Shown here: piece after piece, positions 46,472 to 57,585 of the stretch
Position numbering within the stretch: position 1 is the stretch's first letter
How the letters are laid out: every line of letters starts with the position of its first letter
Assembly (NCBI RefSeq): GCF_030867095.1
Contig: NC_081824.1
Coordinates: 308,404,956-308,468,955 of the forward strand
From: Alligator mississippiensis
Taxonomy: Eukaryota; Chordata; Crocodylia; Alligatoridae
Direction of reading: 5' to 3'
Length of the DNA stretch: 64,000 bases
The notes under the pieces: generated by a model
What the model was told of the DNA's origin: nothing
What the model saw: the letters and a program-made list of their open reading frames with translations, nothing else
The model's database searches: none
Program-made: the position numbers and the translations under genes

Positions 46472-46724
46472 GGCCATGTCTGCATGAGACAGTACTGCAC
46501 TCATTACTGCACATTTATTTAGTACTTGTATAAACAAGTACTAAATAAATGCACAGTAACCCCAGTTATTATGCAGTAGTATTGGCAAATGCCTTTTAAG
46601 TGATGCTACTGGGCGGTAGCCTAATACTACTGTGCAGTAGTGCCGCATCACGGCTTTTGCCACACATTGCTACTGAGCAGTAGATCAGGCTTCCACACAG
46701 TCAGTGTCTCATGTAGATGTGCCC
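46472..46724. mobile_element. 253-bp MITE with 3-bp target duplication
   Basis: Terminal inverted repeats GGCCATGTCTGCATGAGAC and, on the other strand, GGGCACATCTACATGAGAC. Flanked by ACT on both sides (46469-46471 and 46725-46727). The interior is built of TACTGCACAGTA-like inverted words. The 3-bp duplication and G-rich terminus fit the PIF/Harbinger superfamily, but that is inference. Confidence 0.83.
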
Positions 46725-46819
46725 ACTGACCAGTGAAGTATATTTGTATAATGATTTATTTGTATTACCCCTCTCAAGGTGTTGTGTTTAGGACCTCAAA
46801 GCACACATTCCAAAGGCAG

Positions 46820-46821
<2 letters not shown>

Positions 46822-46859
<38 letters not shown>

Positions 46860-46875
46860 GTATATGTATGTATGT
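46822..46875. repeat. (AT)n and (TATG)n microsatellite
   Basis: About 18 AT units followed by ATG/TATG units. It abuts the left edge of the LTR at 46873. Confidence 0.95.
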
Positions 46876-48189
46876 AACCCAGGTGGTGGCCCAATAGTTG
46901 GCACCCCTGCCCAATATCAGGGATGGTGTGGTAAGAGTGGGGCAGGGCTTCCAGTCAGCACCAATTTACTTTCCAGCCAGCCCCTGCTCCCCACAGAGCA
47001 TCCCATGGTCCCAAGAAGGTCTAACACTTAACTGATTCAACTATTTACACTTTATTTACAAAACAAGAATAATAGGAAAGGTTATTTACAAGTGAACTTA
47101 AATGGCATAACCAGAATCACAAAACAAACTGGAATGCATTAGTCAACCCTTGACTAAAGAACCACAGGTAGGGTAACTGGCAGCTTTTAGCCACTGCTGA
47201 GATGCTACCACAAGGAAGCAAGATGCTCAGTTCCAGCAGCTCCAACAGGCTTCCCAATAAGCAATAGACTGCAAAAAGTTAAGCTCTTCTGGTCTGCAGC
47301 AATCAAATTGTATCAAACCCCTCTTCTGGTCAGCAGCACAGGCAGCTCCCAGGGGTCATTGCTCTAAACCTCTGCTCCAGATGACTGGCCAGGCACCCCA
47401 CACGCCTCGTGGCTCACCAGTACTGCTCCGAGCACCGGCCTGCATCCCGAGCTCCTGGGGACCCTTGTCCTGGTGCTCTGCTGCTCCTCAGGATCCCAGT
47501 GCCTTGCCTGCTATTGTCCTGCTTCCCCAGGGAAGGTAAAGGGTTTCCTCAACTCACCAGCCCAGCTTTCTGCTCTGGATAAGAATGTTGCCTGTGCTCC
47601 TGACTGCTGCTGCTTCTCTGCAGTGGAGTGGGGGGGGGGGGGCGACTGCCATCCCTAGCCTCCTGGATGCCCAGCACATCCAGCACACTGCGATGGGGCC
47701 TTGGGGCACCACCTGTCTGTCCCAATCCCTGGCCGCTGCTCCTTCTCTGCTGCAGGGCTGAAGGCACGGCTGACTGCTGCTGCCTTCTTCTCCCAGGGCC
47801 TTCAAGGCTCTTCATAGGGGTCTCTGTGCTCCCTCTGCTGGGTTAGCTCACCCCAGCTCTTCTTAGGCCCCCTGCATCATTGCCCAGAGTCACTGTCAGC
47901 AGCTCCCACACACCAGTTTGGCTGCTGCTTTTATCCCCTCCAGCAGTCCCTCCCTGGCTTGCAAACTGGCCAACCAGGGCTCAGGGTGGCTGGCCCACAA
48001 CCCCAGGCATCCCCCTTCCATGCAAATGAGGGGATTGAAAACCCCTTCTTTCGATTGGTTTCTCCTTTTCCACAGGGCAGGGGTCCCCTGCTCCACCCTT
48101 GGGGTTGCTCAGAGTTCACTGGCACTCTTTCTAGCCCAGGGTAATCATCTCAAGCCAATCTGGTAAGCCCACTTTGGCAGTCTGTTACA
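46873..48189 (-). mobile_element. Probable solo LTR, minus strand (about 1.3 kb)
   Basis: The ends TGTAACCC...CTGTTACA give TG...CA with a 6-bp inverted TGTAAC/GTTACA. On the minus strand there is a TATA box (GATAAAAG, near 47935) about 255 bp inside the 5' end and a polyadenylation signal AATAAA (near 47050) close to the 3' end. The left flank lies in a (TATG)n repeat that may have slipped, so a target duplication cannot be read. Frames on both strands (47473-48166) are non-viral GC-rich shadows. Confidence 0.62.
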
Positions 48190-49104
48190 TATATATTCCC
48201 TTTTCCAAACCATTTACAAACACAAAAATAAGCTAGTTCTCTCTGTCCACAGTATGTGTCCATAATCATAGCTCATCAATTAACAATTGGTAATTTTTTA
48301 GAAATGTTATGAGAAATAATAAAATTATTTTCTAGAAACATATTGGATTAAAGGTACCCTTGTTGGATCCTGGAGTGGAAGTGTTAGATATTGCTGTTAA
48401 ATTAAGAGTGGAAATCAAATTCCTGCATTTTTTTTCTTTTTGGATATATTTCCTGTATTTAGTGCTTTACTGAGCATTGTGCATTCTGTCATCTCTTCAG
48501 GAATTCAATAAACATTGTTAATAAAAACTTTTCAGAATCCGTAGTGACTCAAATCAGTAAGATATTTTAAATGCCATTATCTACATGGTTGACTGCATTT
48601 TGATTTATACAAATAAAAGTTGCTGGGTTATGCTGTGGAGACTGATAGCAATGCCAGTTTCAGATGCATAGAAAGAGTGCACCTTATGCAACAGGTAATT
48701 TTTGTTCTGAAGAAATGGCATTTTAGATTAAGTATATTTTGTTTGAATCAGCTTTATTTCTTTAAAATGTTAAAAAATGTTCCAACAATTTCCATAGCCC
48801 TGAATAGAACTGGTTCACTCATGAAATACTTGCAAATCAGATTTGAAGGTTATTTTCATGAACCAAAGCTTCAAGAACTTTTGGGGGGGAGGGGGGAGGT
48901 ATGGAGCTATATAGGGGTCATATAATTTGTTTCTTGGGAACAGACCACAAATAAGTATTAACAACAGTTTTTGTGAATCCCAAATGAAAGACTGATGTTA
49001 GTACATATGTTGAGTTTCTGGCAAATTCACACCAAGAATGCACTGTGTATGTTCTCAGTTAGTTTGTCATCCAGTCAGCTGGCAAAAACTGCTACCAAGC
49101 AGCA
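48190..49104. other. Unannotated AT-rich sequence
   Basis: No gene or repeat recognised. A G-run lies at 48882-48898. Confidence 0.45.
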
Positions 49105-49680
49105 TAGAGATTATAGAAAAGCAGGGTAGGAAGGGACCTTCATAGGTCATCTAGTCCAACCATCTGCCTGAGGCAAGATCTTCCCCACCCAAATGATAGC
49201 AAACAAATCCATTGTTTATCCTATTAGTAAAATTACAGAGTCAACATTGATACAACCACAAGGCATAATGCCTTAACGTGTCACAGGTAAAGCAGAGCAA
49301 CTATGGTGGCCAACATCCTATTGCTGCAAGGTTGTTAAAATATCCTTGAGAGACCCAAGGAACAGGGCCATGCCACCCACTAAAGAGGACGGCAAAACAT
49401 CCACAATCTGACCATGGGATAAAATTCCTTTCTGACACCAAATAGTGAGCTGTCTGGCCCTGAGCAGAGGAGCATGGCCCTCTAGTCAGAAACCTGTGGA
49501 TTTAAGTCCCAGCATGAGCATTGGCACATCTCAGTCAATACCCAGTGCTTCTGAGGAAGGTGAGGAAAAAAAAAATTAATGCATGTGGTAGCAAGAGAGG
49601 AAAAAAATGCCTTTTTAGTGAGCAACAAAATGACACGAACAGCATACAGTGAATCTGCCAGGGGAAAAGCTAACATTGTT
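49105..49680 (-). mobile_element. CR1 3'-UTR fragment
   Basis: Minus-strand CR1 3' end with 'gggtaggaagggaccttcat' at 49124, 'gtcacaggtaaagcagagc' and 'gggataaaattcctttctga' inside. It is the sister of 45830-46320 with the same order of landmarks. No open frame is retained. Confidence 0.82.
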
Positions 49681-50039
49681 TACCCAAAGTATTCAATAAA
49701 TTATAATGAATAATAAATACATGTGAAGCAAATCAGAATTGATTCATGAATGCTATCCTAACCACAAAGAGTGGTGAAATTCATATTAGTAGTAATGAAG
49801 AGTTTTGACTTAGGACTGTGACACGGCATACATTTATTTTCAGTGTCTTAAAATGTAATTTCACCAATTCTCAACAATTAAGCAGGCCTCACTCATCCCT
49901 CTCTCATGCCTCCCAGAATTAATTATGGAAAACATGCCTTTTAATTTAGCTACAGGTATTTGTAACAGGATCAGAATAACGGGAGAAATAAAGTAATAAC
50001 AAGTGGAAAAATTGAGTTAGCGGTGTGGTGAATAGTTAT
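49681..50039. other. Unannotated AT-rich sequence
   Basis: Nothing recognised between the CR1 3' end and the CR1 5' portion that follows. Confidence 0.4.
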
Positions 50040-51605
50040 GGGATGGGCTTCACCTCTCCCCCAAAGGTAAGCATGTGTTCTCTTTCAGGTTGGCTGATCT
50101 CCACCAGTGGGCTTTAAACTAGGCTTTCAGGGGAAGGGGAGGATGAGGATGGAAGGAGCCACAGAACACCTAACCAGGAGACACCCATAAGAACAGCCCA
50201 ATCAATACAGGCAACGAGCACAAGAAGTACCCAGGTAAAGAGACAGGGGTCCGGATAGCCCTAGGATTAGGAGAGCAATGCATACACCCTCAGGAGGCCT
50301 TAAATGCCTCTACACTAATGCTTGTAGTATGCGGAACAAGCAGAAGGAACTTGCCCTCCTGCTAGCTAACACAACCCAGACATAGTGAGACTCACTTAAA
50401 TTTGGTGGGATCCAGTGCATGACTGGGTGGTAAACATCAAGGGCTATAGGCTGTACAGGCTGGATAAAACAGGGAGGAAAGGTGGGGGTGTGGCGTTTTA
50501 TGTCAAAGAGCAATACACATCCTCAGCAAACAGCACTGGGTCAGAGGAGGGGCACACTGAAGTGCTCTGGGTCAAAATACAAGGGGGTTGGGGGGAAAGG
50601 GACTTAACAGTGAGAGGTCTACTACAGACCCCCCAACCAAGGGAAAGAGCTGGACTGGGAATTCTCAGGTCAGCTCATGGAGACAGTTAAGTCGAGGGAC
50701 ATGGTCATCATGGATGACCTAAACTATCCAGACATCTGCTGGGAAGAGCAGCCAGCCAGGTCTGACTGCTAATGTAGGTTCCTAGCCAAGTTACAGGACC
50801 TCCATCTGACCCAGGAGATGCACAGTCCCACCAGTGGAAATGCCTTGTTGGACCTGGTCCTAGCCACTGGCGACGACCTGTGAGGGGGCTGCAGGTTCTT
50901 GACCACCTGGGCAATAGCAATCATTCCCTACTGGAATTCCCCATCCAGCACAGGGTGGCAAAGGCCTGCAGCAAGGCAGCAGCCCTGGACTTCAGGAGGG
51001 TGGATTTCAATGAGGTAAGGAGACTAGTCAGGGAGGCACTGAGGTCCTGGGGGGGGCAGGGGGAGGGGGAGTTGGGAGTCCAAGAAGAGTGGTCGTTCCT
51101 TAAGGAGACAATCCTCCAAGCCCAAAGGGTGACAATCCCAATGCAGCTCAAAGGGGGCAAGAGTGCTCAAAAGCCACCAGGGCTCGCCAAAAGCATCCAG
51201 GAACATCTCAAAGCTAAAAAGGAGGCATACACCCAATGGAAGGGAGGGGCCATCACTAAGAAGGATTATACCTCCATTGCTCGAGATTGTAGCGGGTCTG
51301 TTAGGAAGGCTAAGGTGGAGACAGAACTGGGACTAGCGAGCTGGATCAAAGATAACAAGAAGTCCTTTTTTTAAATACATAGCAGGTAAAAATAAGGTAC
51401 TGGGTAATGTGGGGCCTCTGCAGGACATGCTTGGAAATCTGATGGTCGCATCAGATGACAAAGATAACCTTTTTAACAATTTCTTTGCCTCCATTTTTCT
51501 GAGCAGGAACCGGGACATCCCTCCCACCGGGATGCCGGATGGACCCAGGGGAGGCACAGCCAGGCCCAGGGTCAGTGAGGACCTAGGATGTGGGGGGTGC
51601 TAGAG
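50040..51605 (+). mobile_element. CR1 LINE, 5' half including endonuclease
   Basis: Carries the region just before ORF2 ('gggctttaaactaggctttc' near 50110) and then the ORF2 N-terminus. 50300-50400 reads 'GLKCLYTNACSMRNKQKE'; 50415-50560 reads 'GYRLYRLDKTGRKGGGVAFY', the apurinic endonuclease core; 50880-51374 is an open stretch of 164 codons ending in 'LGLASWIKDNKKSFF', the linker before the RT. The copy stops near 51605, before any RT palm motif, so the catalytic polymerase and the 3' end are absent. It has stops and frameshifts between these blocks. CR1 copies usually lose the 5' end; losing the 3' end implies a deletion or recombination after insertion. Confidence 0.85.
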
Positions 51606-52192
51606 CAGCCCTCCTATTCCATAGTGCTGATCTGAGGCAAGTGTGGACAGGTTCCAGCAGGACGCTATGATTAGGAAGGGGTTTCTGCCCCCCGCCTTGC
51701 TGCTCCTGACCAGGGAGGGAGCCAGCAGGGAGTTAATAACACAGTGTTTAGCACCCCATCAAGAAAACAAAAGCCTCTCTTATTAGTTCAAGCTCTTATT
51801 AAACAGTTTTTCCAAAGGAAGGAACAGAGGGAAATTATCAGTGGACCTGTTGATCAGCTCCAAAAAGCCCTAAGTGGACAGTGTCCTGTCTGCCTTACAC
51901 AGACACCTTTCTGCATTAGCTAGCATACCACATGCTGGCTATGGTCCATGCTGAGAGATGGCGGGGCGGGGAAATCCATCCTTGAGCAGGGAGTGGTGAG
52001 GGTGGGGTGGGGTGGGGTGGGGTGGGGGGAAGCCAGGCAGACACTGCCGTGTCTGCAGTCTCTGCTGGAGCTCCAGCTAGGGAGTAAAAGGGCAGGGCCA
52101 GCCTGTTCTCTTGAGCAGAGAGCCCAGTCCAGGGCTGCAAAGAATCTGGGATGCTGTGGGACTCTGGTTTAAGTTAAACCAGGAAGGGTTCT
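51606..52192. other. Unannotated, with a G-rich pentamer repeat
   Basis: Holds (GGGGT)n at about 52001-52029 and otherwise unrecognised moderately GC-rich sequence. It could belong to a larger element ending at 52192. Confidence 0.45.
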
Positions 52193-52381
52193 GGGACAGA
52201 CATTGTATGAACTGGTTTGACCCAAATCAGTTCAGTCTGATATTAACTACATTCAACCAGGTGTATCTCAAACTGGTTTCAGCCATTTTCAAACTGGTTT
52301 ATGTGCATTGATTGTCTATTCTGTTACAGGTTTAAACCAGTTTCTAATCACTTAAATCAGTTTATGTGTAATGTCTGTCCC
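52193..52381. mobile_element. 189-bp MITE with inverted ends
   Basis: The left end GGGACAGACATTGTATGAAC and right end, read on the minus strand, GGGACAGACATTACACATAA share the first 12 bp exactly. Inside, 'aaactggttt' recurs on both strands at least five times. No target duplication can be read. Confidence 0.75.
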
Positions 52382-53815
52382 TAGCCCAGCAGACTACTTA
52401 GGACATTCCAGTGCCTAAGATTCCAGTCAACATTTAACGATATCACAGTTCTTAAAGCAATATGTATTATGCATTACAATAAGTATGTACAATTATTCTA
52501 GCAGGAGACTGATCTACAGAAGGAAATAAGTATTAATTTGTGGATCACTTGAAAGTGATGTGAATATTTATTAAGTTTGGGGACACCAAGGGATGTTTTA
52601 TGAAGGTCTGAGCTTCATTCTTTTTCACATGGAAACCAAAGTATTTGGTTTCCTTGCTTACTCATTCCAAATGGTTAGGGGAGATTAAAAAAGAAAAAAA
52701 AATACTGTATTACTTTGATTTTTAACTTCACTTATTTTTGTGAACTGATATGAGATCTGCTCTTTACTGAAGTGTTTTAGTAATGAAAAACAAAAGGATT
52801 TCATTAAAGGCTTGTCATCTCGCAGGATATAGATGTCAGCAAAGAAAAGTAAATCCATCTGACACACAAGCACAACATGACTTCTGGCTCTGTTTTTTCC
52901 TGCTTACACTCCTGTGCAACTCAGTAGCTTCAGTGAGGTTGCATGCAAGTGTCATTTAGAATGGAATTTGGTTCTTCATGTTCTTCCCAATTAGCTTTTC
53001 AAATTGAGTTCTGCTTGGAATGATAAACAGCAAACTTAGTACCTGGAAAATTCAAACATTCCTTCTTCCAATCCATCTCATAGAACAGTATCTGGTATCC
53101 TGTGACAAGACTTGAAATGCACTTTTAAATTCTGCAGATTATAGAATTATCAAAGGAGCTAATCAAGAATAGCAGCCACAGATACATAATGGCTACTGGA
53201 GACTTAAAGAAAGTGTAATTATACATACTTAAGCAGAACAGTCAAGTTACTTCAGTCAAGGTAAGACATGTTGGTGATGGGGAACCTCAGTGGATTTCTG
53301 CTTGTTAATAATTCCTGTCTTCTTTTTACCACAGAGACACTCAGGATGAGTGCTAATCGATGGGGAAACCCTACCTTCCTTTTTTGTAAACCTCCATACT
53401 GTTTTAGGAGTTGATGCTGTAATGTATTGAAATTAACAAGAACTGAATTGAGGCACTCAACACATAAGGTATATTTAGTACTAGGTAAGATGAATGCTAT
53501 GGCAAATACATTTCGGTTGATATATTTGAATAAGTGGATTGTTCAGATCCCTAATATTAATAGAACTTTTTGCTTGCTTATTGGCCCATAGCAACTTTTC
53601 AGATTGCTTCCATCTTCTGAAGAGCAAGTTTTATACACTACATTGTGGATAGTGACATCCCATGTATAACTCTGAGAGGCATTGCCTCTCATATCACACC
53701 TGGTGTACTAAAGAGCTCTGCTGGCTAATGGAAAGAAGATGGAACTACAGCTTTACCTTCTGCCTACATAGTGGCTTGGGCTCCAGAGCCTTTAAGTAGC
53801 CAGGAGTACTGTTGC
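52382..53815. other. Unannotated AT-rich sequence
   Basis: No supported gene or repeat. Confidence 0.45.
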
Positions 53816-53834
53816 TCATGTCAAACAACTATGA

Positions 53835-54130
53835 ACAATGTGTGCCCCCGGAGGCTGGTGAGGCATGGCAACCACCCATAGGTGGTGGCAGTGGTGGTGG
53901 CAGCGGCGAGCTCCCGCAGGAGGCCGTGGCGGTGTCTGCAGCGAGTGGGGAGGTGGCAAGTGCCGACCGGCAGTCGGCGACCACCCACAGATGCTGCTAG
54001 TGGTGTTGGCGGCAAGGGGGAAGGGATGGTGAGTGGCGACTGCCTTCAGGCACCACTGGCAGTGTTGGCAGTGTTTCTCTCAGGGGGTGCATGTGCACCC
54101 GCATGCACCCCCTATGCGTTGCCAATGACA
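53835..54130. repeat. GC-rich block with GGTGGC repeats
   Basis: Irregular repeats of 'ggtggcagtggtgg' and 'gcgac(c/t)' and a short inverted pair 'gggggtgcatgtgcaccc'/'gcatgcaccccc' near 54073-54112. Both strands are open but Gly/Ser/Ala-rich. Probably a transposon core; no ends found. Confidence 0.45.
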
Positions 54131-55116
54131 ACAACCATGTTATGATGCTACAGAGTGGTTCAAGAGAAGGGGATGGTTCAGGACATAGCTTTTCCTTCCT
54201 CCATTGCAAAGTCTTTCTCTTCACATACACATACATGTGCATCTGCATCCAGATCAGACACAATCTGCATGTAAATAAGAACAGCTCTGACATCAGAATG
54301 GTACCATACATGTTAAATTATATATTTGGCATCACAGGGGAAAGGATATTAGGACTATTATAAGTTAAGCACCACATCTGAATGCAAATTTTTTTTTTTA
54401 CTTGTCAATTTTAACATATCACAGGCAAACTGGGTAGCCTAGTGGCATTGCCATAAGGAATAGTGCTCAGTTTTTCAACTAGGAAGATGGAGTTGGTAAC
54501 CCAGACCATAGGGAAGGAAGGCTACAGATTAAGGAGGGAGGGAGGGGAAAGAGGTGTGTAGGAGACCTGCTTTAGGGACACACAAGACTGAGGAGGGGAA
54601 AAAAGCCACATATTATTTAATAAGTTATGCAAAAATAAAGGAGATTTAAATCAGTATATAAAAAGCGCATAGCTCCTTTTCCTGCCTTGGGTATCAATTA
54701 TATTTGACCTTAATAATAACATATTTTTATAGGAGTTTTGGTCTGTGTTGCTATCTCATTTGGCTCCAAATATCATATACCAAATTGCCATGATAGATTA
54801 GTTTGCCCTTTGAGCTGCTAATTTTTATTTTAATGGCAATGTAACATATCATGAAAAGCAAATACGACACTGAAGATTGCAGAAGATGATTTCCAAAAGA
54901 GTATGTCTGCAGTTTCAGACTTTCTGTACACATGAATTCATCTACTGTGGAAAACAGAAGAGTTGACATTTAATATGTGTAAGTGTCTTTTGTTACTTAA
55001 TTTTATGTATCGTTAAAGTTCTGATATGCACACTACCTGATAAAATTCTAACCAGGTCTATAACAGTTGTTAATGTATGGGGGAATTTTCCTCCCACTTA
55101 AAGTATAATAAAACAT
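54131..55116. other. Unannotated AT-rich sequence
   Basis: No gene or named repeat recognised. Confidence 0.4.
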
Positions 55117-55119
55117 TGT

Positions 55120-55373
55120 GGGCACATCTACACAAGAGGCTAAATGTGCAGTAGACTAATTTTTCTGTGGATTAGTGCATCATGGTGAAAGCCATACTAA
55201 TATGCTAATGCACAGTAATATTAGTCGACTGTGCATTAGCATCACATAAGGCATGTGCTAGTGCTACTGTGCAGTAGCACTGGTTACTGCACATTGATTT
55301 AATACCTGGTAATATCAGTACTAAACGTAATGTACAGTGACGACGGCTCATTACTAAACATGTAGGTGCATCC
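55120..55373. mobile_element. 254-bp MITE with 3-bp target duplication
   Basis: The left end GGGCACATCTACA and right end, on the minus strand, GGATGCACCTACA are inverted. Flanked by TGT on both sides (55117-55119 and 55374-55376). Length and internal TACTGTGCAGTAGCA-like palindromes match the element at 46472-46724, in agreement with a common family. Confidence 0.83.
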
Positions 55374-55574
55374 TGTATTTTGATCGTGGGGATCTGCTTT
55401 TCTTGGTTCCATATTTTCCTGTTACTAGTAGGATCTAATGTGTTGTTATCTATTTGCAATCCCTTTCCTATTCGAAACCACTCTTTTAGGAACAGTCTTG
55501 TTTTGTTGACATACGTGCACTTAATCACACAGAGAAATATGTCTGGAAGCACTAGGGAGAAATACACATAACAT

Positions 55575-55984
55575 CAGCAGTGAAAAGGACATTTTTAAAA
55601 GGACACAGAAAAGTTAGGGAGGGTCCAGAGGCAATGATAAAGGTCTTGAAAGGCAAGCCTCATGAGGAGAGCTTGAAGGAAATAGGCACGTTCAGCTTGT
55701 GGGAAAAGTGCTTAAGACAGGATGTGATTGTAATCTTCAATTAACTCAAGGGCTGCCATAAAGAAGAGGCAGAACACCTTTTCTCTCTTGCTGTAGAGAG
55801 TAGAATGCAGACTAATGGCTTGAAATTGCAGGAAAGTAGGTTTAGATTGGATATCAGGGAAAACTACTTCCCTGTTAGAATAGCAAGGCAGTGGAATAGA
55901 CTACGTAGGGCTGTTGTGGAATCTCCCACAGTGGGGGGTGTTCAAGAAGAGGTTGGATAATCACTGGTCAGGGTTGACCTAGAA
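55575..55984 (+). mobile_element. CR1 3' end fragment
   Basis: Plus-strand 'agggtccagaggcaatgata', 'tgaggagagcttgaaggaaa', 'gaaagtaggtttagattgg', 'aaaactacttccctgttaga' and 'ttcaagaagaggttggataa' are the CR1 ORF2 C-terminal and 3'-UTR order. No open frame. Confidence 0.85.
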
Positions 55985-57258
55985 CATGGGTAGGCAAAAT
56001 ACAGGCCATGGGCTGCATCCAGCCCATGGAGGGATTTTTGCCAGGCCTGCAGCTTCATTCCATTTCCTGGCATCCCCAGCAGCAGTGGTGTCTCCTTCCA
56101 GCTGCCACTACTGAACCTGGACACTCTGCCTGAGCACCATAGCCCATCCAGCCCACAGCCACTGCCAGGAGCAGGACCTGCACAGGGAGGGTACATGGCT
56201 GGAATGGGACCATGGGGAGCAGCATTTGGGAGTGAAACGTGTAGGTGGGATGGGGGTGACCCCAGGATCTTGAAGTGGTGACAGTGCAGAGCCAGGGCTG
56301 GGGCCGGGGCTGAGGCAGAGCTGCAACCTGCTGCCATCACACCCCTGAAACAGGTGTGGGTTCTGCATTCAGGGAGTGGATTGTGGTACTGCCTAAGCCC
56401 CAGATCCCACAATCCTAGTCCCAGACCTGGATACAGCCACATGTCATGCCTGTGTGGCTCCTGGCTTCATGGAGACCTTGGGGTTTTGGGGCTGTGACAA
56501 CACCCTAGTTCTGCAGGCAGGGAAGTGTTGGGAGTGTACTGTGGCTCTGTCATGGCTCTGTAGTGTCCCAGCCCTGCGATCCTGAGGTCTCCATGGAGGC
56601 CAGCCAGGAGCTGCAAAGGCAGGGTTCAGGGGTGGACAGGGACCTGTGTTTAGGACTTGGGGTCTGGATCATGGGAAGGTGATAGTGCAGGGCCAGGGCT
56701 GGGGCCAGGGCAAAGCTAAGATCCACTCCCTGTACACTCCTACCCACAGAGCCCGTGCCCATTGCAGGAGCATGCAGGCAGTAGATTGTGACTTTGCCAT
56801 AGCCCTGGTCCCAGACCCGTGCTGTCACTGCCCCAAAATCCTGGTGTCTCCCTGGCCCTGCTCACCTATCTCACCTGTGGACACCACTCCCAGCCAGTCC
56901 TCAGACCCGTTGCAGCTGCCTAGCTACATGCCTTCATAGATTCATAGATGTTAGGGTCAGAAGGGACCTCAATAGATCATCGAGTCTGACCCGACCCCCT
57001 GCATAGGCAGGAAAGAGTGCTGGGTCTAGATGACCCCAGCTAAATGCTTATCATGCCTTGCCTGTGTGAAACCTGCCCCCAGCAGTGGGTATGGGGGCAG
57101 ATGGGCTGGGGTGCCCAGGCAGCAGGGCTGGGTCCAGCAGCAGCAGGCAAAATAAGCCACTATTGCTGGTACTGCCAGGAATGGAGTCCAGCTCTGGGCC
57201 AGGCAAAATCCTTTTGCTGGCCAGATGCAGACCGCAGGTCATATGATATCTACCCCAT
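55985..57258. mobile_element. hAT element with internal direct repeat and nested CR1
   Basis: The left end 'catgggtaggcaaaatacag' and right end, on the minus strand, 'gatggggtagatatcatatg' fit hAT ends of the CAGGGGTAGGCAAAC type, followed by 'gggctgcatccagccc'/'ggtctgcatctggcc'. The interior has two diverged direct copies of about 250 bp (from about 56200 and about 56590, period near 400 bp), both with 'gccagggctggggcc'. A 117-bp CR1 is inserted at 56935-57051. The 8-bp duplication is not certain. Frames on both strands are GC-rich shadows. Confidence 0.68.
56935..57051 (-). mobile_element. Very short CR1 with 8-bp target duplication
   Basis: Only the last 117 bp of a CR1 (minus strand), from 'catagattcatagatgttag' to 'ccccagctaaatgcttat'. 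It is flanked by exact CATGCCTT (56927-56934 and 57052-57059). The 3' sequence is almost the same as the end of the CR1 at 58922, so it belongs to the same young subfamily. Confidence 0.9.
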
Positions 57259-57264
57259 CTAGAA

Positions 57265-57585
57265 GTAGTGATTCTTATGCTCTGCTATGGGTATGCCTCC
57301 TGCTTCTGGGCTTTTCTGGCTGACACATGGGGCCAGGAGGGAATTTTTCTCCTCCTATAGCTACATGTGTCTGGATGGGGGAGGGAGGGGGGTGCATTTG
57401 CCTTTCTTAGAAGCCCTGCATGAAGGGATTTTAACTAGGAATGCCAGTGCTTCTGCTGGGATTAAAGACTGGAAATTCCTGGCTAGAGGGTCTTGTTCCT
57501 CTGCTCAGGGTCAGATCAATCACAAATTTGGGGTCAGGAAAATGTTTACCTCTTGATCACATTGGTATAGACTGTGGGGTCTTTT
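57265..57585 (+). mobile_element. CR1 3'-UTR fragment, opposite orientation
   Basis: 'ggccaggagggaatttttct', 'gccagtgcttctgctggg', 'cacaaatttggggtcaggaa' and 'attggtatagactgtgggg' form a CR1-type 3'-UTR in plus orientation. It meets the 3' end of the minus-strand CR1 at 57586 tail to tail. Confidence 0.65.
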
